Assembly (NCBI RefSeq): GCF_047663525.1
Contig: NC_092607.1
Span: 4,993,001 to 5,057,000, forward strand
Direction of reading: 5' to 3'
Source of the DNA: Anas platyrhynchos
Lineage: Eukaryota; Chordata; Aves; Anseriformes; Anatidae
DNA length: 64,000 bases
The notes beneath the pieces were generated by a model. The model saw only the letters and a list, made by a program, of their open reading frames with translations. It searched no databases and had not been told where the DNA came from. Numbering within the stretch: position 1 is the stretch's first letter; each line of letters starts with the position of its first letter. Positions 49,701 to 62,900 of this stretch are shown here, in pieces. The position numbers and the translations under genes were made by a program.

Positions 49701-51723
49701 GGTGTGCATATTTGTAGGAACCAATGACAACATAGTTGCCATTGAACATCAGGCTCTTCTTCCCTGCACCCAGATGCTGTGCTGGGTGATTGAAGAGACA
49801 CCATTTCACAGAAGAGGTACAGAGGCAAGCTATAAGTCCCAGGGAACAGTTTGGATAGCTCTTCAAATTCCTTGTCTGGGATCTTTCTCCAAAAATGATC
49901 TGATAGCAGTGCTGTTTGTCTTAATTGGTGAGGATGGCTATTTGGCTCCTGTTCGACTTAAGCCGTAGGATTGCTGAGGAAGAGAGAATGCCTGCCTGCC
50001 TTGGGGAAGTTTTGAGGGCATGTAGCTAGTTATTCTGTTTAATGCCACAGTTAAATCCAGTTGTCTTAGCATAAAAGCTGCTTTGTTGCTTTTAAATGCT
50101 TTTGATAAAAGATCTTACTCTGTGACAATGTACTCTGGTTGTCTTTATTTCTGTCTCAAAGATAGTAAAATAATGTTATACATAGATGTACAGAATCAAG
50201 CTATCTAATTGCAATGTGGTTATAACAAATGCCTTTTACTCTAGACATTGAGATCTCTTCGGCTTCAGATAACTTAAACAAAAACTTAGAAACTGTGGTC
50301 TGAAAAAACATCTAATTTATTACATCAGAATGGCTAGAAAAGGATTGCAGTAGTATTCTACCTTAGTAGAGTTGTCTTGGTCATTTCTTTGAGACAAACA
50401 GATGGTTGTTCTCAATTCTGTACATTTCTCCTGGTAGGACAGCTTAACTATGAGGCTGATCTCTGCTGGAGTGTGCTTTTATTGTAATGAGTTATATTTG
50501 GGCAAAACTTTGTACAGGTTTTCAACTGCTGTCAGAATTTTACATATTTCTCTTTTTCCCCGCAATGTAATTCTGGCTTGCTCTTACCTTAAAGAATGCC
50601 TCAGTTAACTTGCTTCAAGTTGCTGACTTCGTATACTTTTTTTATTTGATGTCTTCTGCAAATCAATTATTTCAAATTTCATTTTTCTTTTAAATTAGTG
50701 GCTCAATAGATGGTAACAACCAACTTGTAATCAAAGGAAGATTCCAGCAAAAACAGATAGAAAATGTCTTGAGAAGATATATCAGTAAGTATAACTCCAC
50801 TTTCCGCTACACATTTTTCTAATGACCAGAGGCCCGTGTGTGGGCCAGCACGCCCCTCTGCATGTGTGCATGCTGTAGAGGTTCTGTGCTAACAAACTAT
50901 GACTTTGCTGTTTTGTGATGGAGTAATGCAAGTGAAGGATACATATACGTAAGAATAGATAGGAAGAATACATAACTATATGGTTATACCGTATAGTGAG
51001 CACTTAGGGCATACTCTGTCCTGGTGCAGAGATGTGCCGAGGAAGACAGTAAGAGTGGTTGAAAACTGTTTTCATCTGACATTAACTTCTTAGTTTTAAT
51101 GAGGACTATGGAAAATAATGGTAATTATTACTCTTAAAGTCTGTTGTACGTGTTAGTTAACAGACTGTGCTTGCAGTTAATATGCAACAAAATGCTGTTT
51201 CAGACAGTGTTGTCTGTGTAAGAGTTGCTGACATGTGGGAATGCTTTTTCAGCAGAGTAAGTCATGGAAAGCCAGTGGGAAGCCTTAGCTAGTTATTACT
51301 TCTTAAAACACTGGTGTCAGGGCACAATGTACCAGATGTACAAAACCTACTCTTTGTTAATTTAGGAACAAGGAAGTATTTTTAATCTATATGAACCTCT
51401 GTGACTTTCATAGTAAGCCACTTCTAAGTCAGTAGATGAATTTGAACATCCTTTCAAGACAACTGTTAAACTAAAGGCTGAAGAAGTGATTTTTTTTTCT
51501 GATGGTAATGCATTTTTTTTAATTGCAACTTAATTCCTTTCTTGCAGAGGAATATGTCACCTGTCATACGTGTCGGTCACCAGACACAATCCTACAGAAG
51601 GACACCAGATTATATTTCTTGCAGTGTGAGACCTGCCACTCTCGCTGCTCCGTCGCCAGCATCAAAACTGGTTTCCAGGCTGTCACAGGCAAGAGAGCAC
51701 AGCTCCGTGCCAAAGCTAACTAG
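40706..51723 (+). CDS. EIF2S2: Eukaryotic translation initiation factor 2 subunit beta (nine exons)
   Basis: eIF2 beta is part of the cytosolic eIF2 trimer that carries Met-tRNAi to the 40S ribosome. Its lysine blocks bind eIF5 and the eIF2B catalytic subunit. Coding exons: 40706-40720, 45078-45258, 46223-46326, 47593-47728, 48048-48148, 48605-48753, 49625-49681, 50699-50784, 51548-51723. All introns are GT-AG, the phases join without error, and 1005 nt give 334 residues against 333 in human. Lysine blocks lie at residues 14-21, 80-85 and 125-130. The conserved C-terminal half starts near residue 165. The zinc-finger cysteines are C282, C285, C303 and C306. The start ATG has the context GCAGCCATGT and gives the known N-terminus MSGDEMIFDP. 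Residue 131 is Tyr where human has Asn, and there is one extra Gly near residue 29. The gene appears intact. Confidence 0.98.
40721..45077 (+). other. EIF2S2: EIF2S2 intron 1
   Basis: A 4.36-kb intron whose first 400 bp belong to the CpG island. A T-run lies near 42712-42727. No separate gene or recognisable repeat was found inside. Confidence 0.85.
45078..45258 (+). CDS. EIF2S2: EIF2S2 coding exon 2
   Basis: It begins MIFDPTM and contains the first lysine block (eight Lys) and the acidic stretch that follows. It ends in phase 1, with Asp 66 split across the intron. Confidence 0.97.
46223..46326 (+). CDS. EIF2S2: EIF2S2 coding exon 3
   Basis: It carries [11 protein letters not shown] and the second lysine block (six Lys), ending EEGVK at the donor GTCTGT. 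Confidence 0.97.
46425..46556 (+). mobile_element. CR1 LINE 3' tail in EIF2S2 intron 3
   Basis: About 130 bp of sense-orientation CR1 3' UTR ends in the ATTCTGTG repeat tail. It is nearly identical to the end of the CR1 at 17286-17833, so both come from the same subfamily. It is strongly 5'-truncated and lies 99 bp after exon 3. Confidence 0.92.
47593..47728 (+). CDS. EIF2S2: EIF2S2 coding exon 4
   Basis: It encodes [19 protein letters not shown] and the third lysine block (six Lys at 125-130), followed by Tyr 131, which differs from the human Asn. It ends in phase 1. Confidence 0.97.
48048..48148 (+). CDS. EIF2S2: EIF2S2 coding exon 5
   Basis: It covers the acidic linker and the conserved [12 protein letters not shown] segment that precedes the folded C-terminal half. 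It ends in phase 0. Confidence 0.97.
48605..48753 (+). CDS. EIF2S2: EIF2S2 coding exon 6
   Basis: It encodes the start of the folded eIF2 beta/eIF5 domain ([14 protein letters not shown], then [10 protein letters not shown]). It follows a long T-rich acceptor tract. Confidence 0.97.
49625..49681 (+). CDS. EIF2S2: EIF2S2 coding exon 7
   Basis: A 57-nt exon encodes [17 protein letters not shown]. It is recognised from conservation, from the acceptor TTTTTAG and donor GTAAGG, and because it restores phase between exons 6 and 8. Confidence 0.95.
50699..50784 (+). CDS. EIF2S2: EIF2S2 coding exon 8
   Basis: It encodes [18 protein letters not shown] and the helix leading to the zinc finger, with donor GTAAGT in phase 1. 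Confidence 0.97.
51548..51723 (+). CDS. EIF2S2: EIF2S2 coding exon 9
   Basis: It holds the complete C-terminal zinc finger (CHTC and CETC) and the basic tail ending KAN, then TAG. Confidence 0.98.
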
Positions 51724-52025
51724 TTTGCTAATCAACACTGGATTTTGCAAAGTGTTCTGGGGAGATATGACTGGACAGGTTTACAATCGGAATGGATTTA
51801 CCATTGTATTAAAACAAGATTGTAAAAACTACAAGAAATTTGGCTTTTGATTGATTGGTCTGTGAAATCCTTGCAAGATGCAGATCCTCAAGCTGTTCAC
51901 ATACATTTGCTCATTGAATATATTTTACCAACTATAAAGAACGTGATGGGAAAGGAGGTGCTTTTTAATCCATTCAGACTTCTGTAAAACACAAGATAAA
52001 TTAAAGATACTGTAACAGTGAGTGT
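51724..52025 (+). other. EIF2S2: EIF2S2 3' UTR, proximal form
   Basis: ATTAAA at 52000-52005 is followed by a GTGAGTGTC/T-rich stretch, a plausible cleavage context. AATAAA at 52321-52326 and at 53152-53157 could give longer transcripts. Which is used cannot be told from sequence. Confidence 0.6.
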
Positions 52026-55000
52026 CTTCGATTTGGATTTTTCCTTCAGTTTCCTATTTAAACAGTTGATGGGAATGGTTGGTGTGTTGTCCTTTCAGAT
52101 CATGTCACTGAACTATACTCAGATAGAAGTTTAAGGTTATTTTGCCTTTGTGAGATGGCTGATTTCTAGGTAGGCTATTATTAAACAGAGAAACCATTCA
52201 CAAAACAAGGATGATACTCCAACATGAGAACTGCTTGTGCTTTTATAGCTGCATTAGTATGGGAACACATTTTGCACAGAAAGTGACATCAAGACAGGTT
52301 GATGCTGCTTTATAAGGCAGAATAAAGCTTTGAGCTAGTTCAGACACCATATTGATGCTGAATCTTAACACGGGATTGATAACACAATTGCTGTATTGTA
52401 AGCTTTCATAGTGTCATAGTACTAAATTTTGCAGTTTCTAATAGAAAAATGTTTATATTTCTTAAGTCCTGCACTCTTTACCACTTTAAAAAAAATATCT
52501 AAATGCAGCAAAAAAGATTGTAGGAAACATTGTTATATGATGGCTGCAACACAGTTATATATATCTTGAATTTAACAGAAGATACTGCCAAGTAGTTTGT
52601 ATTCCAAATTAACGCATTGACATCTTTTGATTATAAAACGTACTTATCTCTGCTAGCAGTCAGTATCTGTAATCTCTAGGGGACGTGCATAGTGCTGTCC
52701 TGACTAGTTTTTTAGTGCTGAAAAAAAAATTGTTACAGCTGCCAAGTGTGAAGATACAAATGGGGAGTGAAATCCCTTATGAGTACTGTAATGGGGAGGA
52801 ATAGAAGTCAACTGTCGTTTAACCACTCCTTGAAACAGTGCAGGGTTAGGATAAGGTGCAATAGCTCAGGAGTGCTGACATCCATCCCTGCAGGTAAGCA
52901 GAGTAGCGTCCTCCCCAGAGAAAATGGTGGTCATTTTGAACATGATTCATCAAATAACAGAAACAAAGGTTTCTACCAAGTTTTAATCTTTGTATGTATG
53001 TTAACACACAGCACAGTTTTTCTGGGAAGTCACTTGCTATTTGAAAACTTGACAGCACTACAAGGCAAAAATCAAAGTTTTATAGTTGGTTTCTTAAAAG
53101 CATTTTGAATTTCAAGTGAGCTATAACAAATGTTGGATGTATCTTTAAGTGAATAAAGCCAGGATCAGTGCCTCTTGTAACATTATTGTTGTATTCTTTG
53201 GTTTTGTTTCTTTTTTTTCCTCTCTAGCAAATAGCCTTCTACTTGGAAGTAAAACTTTTTGGAGAAGTGTTAGATGCCTTCTTCCAGTGGCATGCTGTTG
53301 GGCACACTGAAATAGCTAAAGAACAATGCTTTTGTTTTTACATGTATGCTTTCCTGGGTCAAATACCTTTATTGTCCTTTTTAAAGAACTGTTGCCTTTA
53401 AAAAAAAAAAAAAAATACAGTATGGCCTTGAGCTGGTACTGTGTTCTAGTATGTTAAATACAAAATTTGACTTCGTTGTATTTGGATCAAAAAGATTATG
53501 TTAATGAAGAAGTAAATCACTGTTCAGAGCTGTCATGGGAGGTCTCCTGGTGTCCTGGTGAGTACAGATGCTTTATAGGTGTATTTTGGGTGTCTTCATG
53601 AAAATGTAAAGGCATTGGTTACAGTGACTAATATTTGGCTGAAATATCTCGAGGTGTGGACTTCAATTTACTTGTGGAGGAACGTCACTGGCACATGAAA
53701 AGTCTTCTGTCTAAGAGCAGTTTTTAGATTTAAAACACCAATAATAAAAGGAAAAAAAAAACTTTCCCCAGTGTATGTTCAAAACCAAATATAGTCCTCT
53801 GTATGTGTTGTATGCATATTACTGTTTGCCAGACTGCTGTGTTTGAAGTGTAGTCACATGTTCAGAGGCAGAAAAAGGTTATGTGCTTCTGCTTATTGTA
53901 AGCAAGCAGCTTAGGGATGGATTTTGTAACAGAGCAAGGTGGTAGCTTTGCCTTGGGACTGCGTGGAGTATTTGGCTGCACACAGCTGTTTCTCCATGAT
54001 TTCCTGTATGAGTTAAAACTTGGCTGTATGGAACTGGTGAAGGTGTGGGAACTAGATTTTTATTTGGCAGTCACAGACTGTGTGGAGCAGAATAAAATCC
54101 CTGTTTTAATGAGTTGAAGAAGAACTGGGGAGCTAACCACACTGGTACTGGACCACGCTGGTACAGCTGGCTTGCTTCTCTCCACATCTGCTGTATTGTG
54201 AGTCATACACCTTTAAATAATCTAAGCTATTGCAGGTCTCTTCATCAGTAAAGATGCAACACATCTTCCAGCCCAAAACAAGAAAAAGAGTCTTGAAACA
54301 TCACTGGAGATCCTGGGAGAACTGTAAAGGGGTCGTTTTCTGGTCAAATGGACTAAAATATACTGATATCCTTGTAAGTGTGTTATAAAGCCATTATTTC
54401 TCTTGCCAAGTAAACACTATCTCCCTTGTGCAGACAAGGAGTTGGAACTTGAAGACTTTAGTGACTTGAGCAAGGTCACTTTTGTAATCAGTGGAATGAA
54501 AACAGGCGTAGTTCCCTGGTTTGCTGCAAGGGGGGTGGAATAAGCTTCCTCTGAGGTCACCTGGCTCAGTTGTGCTGAACTAACTACTGTGAAGAAAATC
54601 AGTGGGCCTAACTGCTTTTTAATGGAAGCTTTTGGTCAGAGAGGATTTAAAGCAGTGTATTTATTATAACCTTAAATGGTATAAAGAAGCATGAAGAAGC
54701 AGCATTATAAGTTCTTGTCTGTGAAATTTCTGGTCATGTATTGTATCCTCTGGTCATACACACTGTACCCTGAAATCCCCAGTTTGTGTCAGTGTGGGGC
54801 TTGTTGGACAGGGAAGCTTGGTCAGCTAGGGTGATGGGCAAGGAAAAGAAAATGCAGACTTGAAGGATGCTGAAAAGAAAAATACTACCTCAGACTTGAA
54901 TTGGCTTTTATTTTCTGGAAGAAGAACATTGTTTCCCTTCTGCTTGTGACTATACCAGCAGGTTTGTTTCACACTGCGCAAGCTTGCTGTTCATCTTTCT

Positions 55001-55369
55001 CTTTTACATGTTGCAAGCAACTGCAAATTTCTGAAATCCAACAGTAATAACTTGACATCTATGCTATTAATCACTTTTCTGCTGAACGCCCAACAGAAAT
55101 GCATAGATACCTCCCTCTTCAGTCCTTTCCATTTTCCATGGAAAAATCTGTGGGCTCTGAGAGATCTTCGGAAACTATCAACAGATGTTGGAAGGAGAAA
55201 AGTTTCTGTAAAAGTGAATAAAATTAACCGTGGTATCTGGATTTTTGCAGCTGTGACCTGAAGTTTTCATGTCAGGTTACAGGCAAGAGAATCTTTTTTT
55301 TTTTTTTTTTTTTTTTCAAAATCCTTTCTTTTTGAGGTCTTTCTGAATTCTCTACCAACGCAAATACAA
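52026..55369. other. Downstream of EIF2S2, no gene recognised
   Basis: It may include longer EIF2S2 3' UTR forms up to about 53180. An A-run at 53400-53415 and a T-run at 55294-55316 are the only simple repeats noticed. No domain-bearing frame was found. Confidence 0.55.
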
Positions 55370-56443
55370 TTTAAACCCCTGTTTTGTTTGTTTTTTTTTC
55401 TTCCCCCCAGCCTTGCTTGCTGCTTTGGGTAATTATTCCGAAGGTTTCCTGTATTTTCCTGTATTTCCTGTATTCCTTACTAAGCGAGCTGACTTTTGCA
55501 TTCACTGTTTCTTCTGCACAGGGGGCCTGGCACTGCCTCAGCCTCGGGGTCATCACCAGAGGTGGTGAGCTCGTCATCCAGGGGTGAGCTCCTCCTCGTG
55601 AGGGTGTTACTGGTGTCTGTTACTGTTTGATAGGCACGTGTCAGACTCCAGTACAGTGCAGCAAGCTGGAGGCCTCTGGCACTGCCAGGATCAAGGCATA
55701 ATGGTTTTTTATTCATTCTCTCAGTCTTTTAAGGATTCTGCACTTGATCGGGGGTGAAGTACAGAACTACTGGAGGTGCCAACAGTGATAGATGCCTGCC
55801 TCTATCTTTCCACACACCTCGCCACCCAGATTCATCCTGCAGACCTCTGGGTGGTATTCTTAAATATGTTCGATTTTAGACAAAACCAGGATCGCATCCA
55901 GGATACATGGCAATAGGATTGTGCTGCTTGGAACATCCAAAATTCTCGAGAGCTATGGTAATGAGCCTGGAGGAGAGGAGGATGATGAAGCGGGGGAAGG
56001 TGAAGGAGCAGGGGAAAGTGTCCTCCCTTGTCTTTCCCACAGCTTGACTCTCTGAGGAGGAAAGGTACAGGGTGTAATTGGTAATAGCTCCCAAGAGAGA
56101 GTTCCCAAAGTACAGAGATGACGACAGTGCTGAGTACAAATACCTGATTAGGCTCACAACCGGTGCTTTGATCATATTATAAACCAGTGTCACACAGCAC
56201 AGCAAAGTGATAAAACTAAAAGCAACCCTAAACCTGCCCCCAAAGATTATAAAAGCACAGCAGGGAGCATATGCAGCAAGTAAGGGGTCATGTAACACAG
56301 CTCTCAAAACTCATCCAACAATGAGAGCAAAAAAAGCAACTATTAAACAAATACAGCAGGCAAGTTTGTTCTCTCTGACATGCTCTGGTCAGATCTATCA
56401 TTAACCCAACCCTTCGTGCTCTGTCTTGGGGTGCCAAAAGGAC
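55370..56443 (-). mobile_element. ERV leader/gag remnant, antisense
   Basis: It continues inward from the LTR at 56444-56916. Directly beyond the LTR the minus strand reads CTTTTGGCACCCC, which looks like a primer-binding site. A 143-codon minus-strand frame (55876-56307) has several hydrophobic stretches. It is followed by frames at 55480-55716 and 55371-55577 with a polar region and a basic YRKYRK stretch, which recall the N-terminal Gag-like region of avian ERVK-type elements. No pol or env follows. The identification rests on recall of the family layout and needs a search. Confidence 0.5.
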
Positions 56444-56916
56444 TGATGTGGTTTAACCTGGCAGGCAGCTCAGCACCACCCAGCCCTTTGCTCACACCTC
56501 CTCACCTCTCGTGGGATTGGGGAAGGGATCAGAAAAAAAGGTAAAACACGTGGGTTGAGATAAGGACAGTTTAACAGGACAGAAAAGGAAGGGAAATTAG
56601 AATAAAACACACAAAACGAGTGATGCGGAATGCAGTTGTGCTCACTGCTTGCTGACTGGTGCTCAGCCAGCAGTACCTGAGCAGCACCATCCTCCCCCCA
56701 GTTTTATTGTTCCCCAGGGCGCCCTATGGCACGGGGTGTCCCTTGGGCCAGCTGTATCCTGGCTGTGCCCCCCCCGCTCGCTGGCAGGGCAGCACGAGGA
56801 GCTGAGAAGTCCTTGGCTCTGTGCAAGCACTGCTCTGCAGCAACTGCAACAGCCGCTGCTATCAGCGTTGTTTTTCTCCTCCATCCAAAACCTGGCACCA
56901 TTCCAGCCTTGGTGAT
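56444..56916 (-). mobile_element. LTR copy, antisense (5' LTR of the remnant)
   Basis: The blocks GTGGTTTAACCTGGCAGGCAG, GAGATAAGGACAGTTTAACA and the final AACCTGGCACCATTCCAGC-like end match the nested LTR at 5607-6182. On the minus strand it has the same U3-R-U5 order. A leader lies on its 3' side, so it is probably a 5' LTR rather than a solo LTR. Confidence 0.82.
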
Positions 56917-59900
56917 GCACAGGTAATGAGAAAATATGATTAACCGTAAAGCATAAGAAGAACAAACGGTGAGGGTTGGGCAAGTGGGCAAATGCTGTGG
57001 AAAAAAAAAATAAATGCAACCAGAAAATTATCGATTTGTGTGTGCAGAGGCGCTGGTTCTGGGTTAGGATTCCTGCTGGCTCAGAATACTGTTGTTTGAG
57101 AGCACAGCTGTTAAAAAGATGATTTCGTGTATCAGATTTACGTTTCTGCTTCATAAGGGCCCAGTACATCGTGCCTCACCTGTTGAGCATTTTGCAGGAG
57201 TGTGATGGAGTGTGTCTTGTATACCCACAGCCTTGAGGGTTGAAATTATGCCTAAAAGGAGCCAAGAAAACAAAGGGAAGGAAAGGAAAAGAAAAGGAAG
57301 GGAAGAGGGGAATGCTGTCAGGATCAGAGTTGATGGGGATGAAGCAGAGGTGGGAACTAACACAGCCCACAGTGCCCCCCCCTCCCTGCTCACTCCCATC
57401 AGGAGCTCTGTCCATCCACCCCTATGCCCAGTCATCATCTTCAGAAGGACAGGAGGAATTTGGCTATAAACGTTATTTTTTTCACTGGTGCTCTGCCTGT
57501 GTTTTATAGCTCTGTGTACAGATTAGGGGATAAGCAGGACTTTTCAATCCGTAAATTGGGTTGCTCTTCGCATATACTCTGTGCCATGGTGTTCTTAGCA
57601 TTTCTTTTCTGGCTCACACTCAACAGGCTTTTTGTGCTGCTCCCCAGGATGCGTTTAGCAGTTGGCCAGAGCAGATCTTCTCCAAACATCACCCCCAGAC
57701 CCGTCAGTTGGGTTGCTAAACTACAAATTCAGAAAGTTCCTGGCTGTTGTCTGGGAGAAAGTTATTGTTGCTCATTTGCTAATGCTATTTGGGAGGGGAA
57801 ATCGTGGAGTTGTCTTAGATTGGAAAATGAGCTCCTAGCAAAAAGTCTGTTGTGGGAAAAGGTCTCCGTGATTGTGGAAAGAAAGCAACGTGCAGACTAT
57901 TTTCAACTTATCTATTTTTATCTAATTGAAAAAGCTCCCTGCTACCAGCACAGCTGAAACAATGGCAACAAAACGAGATGTTCTGTTTATTACAGGGAGG
58001 TGAGACAGCAGTTTTGAGAGACAGAAATAGTCTCAGAAGCAGGACAGATCGAGTGTGACTCTCATAGGTGAGCGCTGCTCTACGGCCTGCCTGGTTCTGC
58101 GTTGGCTCCAGCAGCTGCAGTACCTGGCTCCCACAGACGAGCGCTGGTTTTGCACGCTCTGCTGCTGGGGGGGATAATTCAGACCTATTAAGGTGTGAGT
58201 TGAAAGCCGTGAGGAGCAGTTGCAAAAGCAGCGCGTGGTATTTGTGTCTTTGTTTACAATTATTGCAGTGAAGGATTGTGATCTAACGTCATGGGAAGCG
58301 TGTGTTGTTGGGTACATGAACAGCAAAGTGCTGCTTGTGTGCTGCCTGATGCTGCCCCACCACACACCCCGGTATCTCCTCTGGCTTCCTTCTCCCAGTG
58401 CAGTGTCTGGGTGAGATAACCAGCCCCAGTGAGGATGGGTGGGTGAGTGTTGTTATGCCCTGCTGAACGCTCCTCGAATGCATTATTAATTAATTTTAAT
58501 TATTTTTTTTTTTTGTAGATGAGAACAATTCCCAGTGGATTGTTGCTTTGATTCATGTAAAACCAGATTTCTCAAAAGCTTTTTGTAGCACAGCTCCATC
58601 TGCAGCTGGGATCTGTTTTTCAAGAAAAAAACAGCCAATATATCAAGCGGCTTTGAAAGCCGGGTCTGGAGTAAATTAGAGAAGCCAAACACATTTTTGG
58701 TCCTTGTTTTTGCTATTAAGGTTCTGAAATGTTTGGCTTCTAGTGTTGTTTTTGTGGTGTTTGCATTGTTCACCTCCCTCATGCCTTGGGTCGCTTCCCC
58801 AGCGGTGTTCTTGTGAGCACAGCTCTGCTGAGGTCCCCATGATGCTACCAGCCGTGACACCCTGCCAGGGCTGAGCCTTCCCAGTGCTAGAGGGATAGAA
58901 GAGAACCTGGGGAAACCTCGTAATGTGCAGGAATGTCAGTGTTACAGACAGCAGCGGGGCTGGAGCAAGGATGCATCACTCTATCATTGGCTTGTTTTGG
59001 GGAGAGAAGAGCAAGAACAAGACAAAACACCAATCCCCCGTGTGCTGCAGAGCCTCAGCCATTGTGGGCATCCCTCTGCTTTCTTCCTGGGAGACGGAAC
59101 GGTGCCCAGCCTGAATTTCCTGCGGACACACGGCAGGGCCACGGGGCCTCCTCCCCTTGTTGCTTTCTTGGGTTGTGCTCTGCACGGGGCAGGCAGCGCC
59201 TGTTGGCTCCACGCCGCTTCATTCTCCCCCTGCATGGGACAAGCGTAGGTGTGAAACAAATACCAGCTGTGTCTGGTAAGGTTTAAATCCAGGATCCTTC
59301 ATGAAAATTGAAAGCAAACAGTTACAAGTAAAACTGATATGCACTGTATTTTTGCTTCAGCATCACCCCTGGATACCTTTCATTTTGTTGTTATTTGTTC
59401 CTGGGACATCTCCTGTGCCAGAGCCATGAGCACTTGAGGATGCCACAAATGTCCCCTGGGTTACTCTTGGGCAGCGAGCTGGGGTGTCCCAGAGCTGGGC
59501 ACCAGGTCGCTTTTATTAATACCTCCTGCTTCTTTTTCTTGTGGTTTTAATTACAATCCACCATCCCACGTTGCTGTTAACACATCTTTGTTGCTCTTTT
59601 TAATCTCTTGAGTGCCTCTTGAAGTTTAGGCTTTTGAATGCAAATGCATGTCCCAGGTGGCTGTGTTGGCCATGAGCTGAGTCCTGGCAGTGATTTCTGA
59701 TTCCTCACTCACATCCAATCAGCCGGAGGTACGCAAATTATTTTAGAAGAGCTCTTAGGTGCAGAAATAGTTCTTTATGGTCTATTTAAGATTATTCTCG
59801 TTTTGTCCTTATTAGAGAACCCTCTCTAATCCGTCAAAAGAAAATAATCCACCTGCAAGGAAGCAAGCATGGATGATGAATAGGTGCTGAATTTGTGGGG

Positions 59901-62900
59901 TTTCTCACCAAAGATGGGATTTCCTGAATCCTGATTTTTTCCTCCATTCTCCCACCGCATCCAGCCAAGCTCCCTACATCACATACATGTAGGCCATTTT
60001 TTTAAAGGCCTGCAGTGCTTTTAAAATGTGCCATGCAGATAGGAGGGATGATGCTCCACATGGCTGGAGCCCGCATTTTCCTGCCCACCGATGAGTGTTG
60101 ATCTCCACAATGTGCTGAGAGCCCCAGGCTGCTCCTCCTGATGCCTGACAGACTGCAGCGGCCCCCAAAACATTGGGATCACCTCAAAGGAGGCTTTAGC
60201 TTGAGGGATTATGCCAAAGAGGGAGTCCCACGAAATGTGGAGCAACCCCAAGAAGAGGCTTCAAAGGGGCTGATGTTCAAGACATTTCATTGTTATTCTG
60301 GTCCCTGGAGCAGACCCTGAAGACCAGCAGGCATTGCTAACTGTGCACCTCCCTGTTCTCACACTTCTCTAACTGTGTTCAGGACTTTCATCAAGGTTCT
60401 GCTTTGTTCCTCTGCTCAAAGGCTGCCTCTGGACCTTTCCCATGGCCGAGCAGCATGTCTGCCCTTATGCTGGATTTCAGCTTGGCTTTGTGTGGGATTT
60501 CACCTCCTCCAGTGCCCCTTTCCCCATGCTGAGCACCCCGTGGTGCCGTACTGGCGGCGATGCTCTCTGTGGCACTGGTGAATCCACCTCTGTGTGGGCA
60601 CTGGCTTGGGGAAATGCGTTCATTCACGGCTCACGAGGCTGTTGGAGCCTGCTCTGAACCTGCTGTGGCTCACCTCGGGTTTCTCCAAGCCCTGTCTTCT
60701 GAAGGGTGAGACCCCCGCTTGTGCAGGTCTCACTTGGAGCTTCTCTGTGGGGCTGGGAGCGCAGCACAGCCCTGTGCTGGCCTTCAGGAGGATGTGATGC
60801 CCCTTGGGGATGCAGCAGTGTCCTGTCCTGCTGGGGACAAGGGGCAGAGGCACCAAGCCCCATGTGAGCAGCACTACAAGGGTGGCTGTGAGGGACCCTG
60901 CAAGGAGAGGAGGAACCCATCGGTGCTGACACCAGACTGGGTCTCAGGCATGTGCCTTGTGTGTCCTGTGTTGATCAGCCCCATGTGTGGCAGCTGGATG
61001 GGGTCTGGGGGACATGCACGTCCTCACAAATTCTCACAAGTACTCCTGTGACATTGCATCTGATCCATGCCTTGTGTTGTCCTGTCCCGGAGGAGAATGA
61101 ACAGCCCCTACTGGGAGCTGTTGGGGTTCTTGAGCATATCTCCAAATGTCTCCACAGCTTTCTTAAGAGAGAGGAAAAATATGGAATTAAATCTCCTGCA
61201 GATAGTGGGGAGGTGATGCAGGAGGGATGTGATAACTTCCACAGAGGCAGCAAATAGCATTTTTGAACTCCCTAAAGAATTGTTCCCATTACAACGGCAA
61301 TTACCTAAATATTTCCAGAGCTCTGAATGGACTTTAACCATGTGATGCCCATTAAACTTAATGGGATTTATTAAAGTTTGTGGGATTTTTTTGTTGCATC
61401 TCCTGACTGAAACTGAATGCAAGATTGCAGATATTTTGGCCTGACAGATTGTCTCCCCATGTCCAGAAACTCATAAAAGGAAGATTTAGGACTGGACTTA
61501 TACTGCTCTAATGTCTACTGCTCCAAAAAAAATAATAATAAAAAAAGCAGAGCACCAAAAACCCTTGCACGTCTGCTCTTTCCACCCAGAGCAGCACATT
61601 TAAGCCCACGTTTAAATCTTTGTTGTTCCACGTTTCCCTTGCAGAGGTGCAGGCATGATGTCAGGGGATTTAAGAGTTTGTTTTTGTTTCCAGCACAGGC
61701 AATGCTGCTGCCACCATCAAAAGCAGCCGTGATGACAAGAGGAGCAGAAATTACGAGAAGGCCAGGGAGGGCCATGGAACGGGGCACTGGGCTCTGGCCT
61801 TCGCGGGTGGTGGGGAGCCGCTTGAACAAAGCGATTTCTTCCAGTTCGTCTGATGGAAACTGGATGTGTGCTCAGCTGAGTTGCTCGGCCTACAGTGGTG
61901 GCTTCTCTTCAGGATGTGCAGATGTTGAATGAACTGCGGCCCCGGGGGAAGCACCGGGGAGAACGGGCTGGCCCAGCACATCCCAGCAGGGCCGGGACAA
62001 TTTACAGGGAGTGACTGCATGGGGACATCATGGAAAAGACGTTCCCAGGGAGGCTGGGTGCGACTACTTGACATTCATTCAAGAGCTAACGAGACCTGAC
62101 AGGTTATTTTGCATTGTGGATAGCGGGCCTGGGGGGGGAGGAACCACGAGTCCTTCTGTTCACCAGGACAGGCCCAGCAATGGAGCCTCTGCTCTGCCCT
62201 GCAGCCCGCTCCCTGCCACCAGAGCGTCTGGGAGGAGGCGTGGAGGTTCGGGTGCTGCTCCGTGCGCTGAGCACCCAGCACCCCACACACACCTCTGGGC
62301 GCCTTCAGGCATGGGAAGTGGGGTGGGAGGGCTGGGGGGGGGGGGGCAAGCCTGGCTGTGGAAAGCAGAGCGCAGGAGGAGGAGGTGAGTGAGGCTTCCT
62401 TCCCTCTGCAGGTCCTGCAAAGCCAGCGGGATGCCTTTCACCTGGCCTGAAGGGGTGAAGGGGGAGGTGTGTGGCCCCCCTCCCCACCCCACTGCCTCTT
62501 CATGAGGAGGTATGCTTCATGGCAGCATACAGAACTCATTTAGTGCAAAAAGCACAGAAACTCATCTTGTTGAGGACCTCTCTGTAGCTAATAGCAAAGA
62601 AAATGGCCACACAGGGACCTGCATGAGCTCCCAAAGTCCCATCCTCAACAAAAAATCATTACCAAGACCGGAATAGTTTTGTGCTAGGAGGCTGTGACCA
62701 GGCTCTGAGGGCCCAGCACCCATTGCAGCACCACGTACAGGTACCCAGGCCCGGACTGGTTTCGGGTCAGCGAGGGCAGCGCTGTGGGGATGGAGTAGGG
62801 ACACATCCTGCCCCCAAAGCACTGCGCCGTGGCCACCTTCTAGGCCCAGCTTTGACCTAATGCTGCACTGATTTATGATCTCAGTAGCCAAGTGCCAAAC

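Noticed and set aside
57424-57957. 177-codon + strand frame with hydrophobic parts
   Set aside because: No family likeness, composition like surrounding noncoding DNA, and no promoter or splice evidence.
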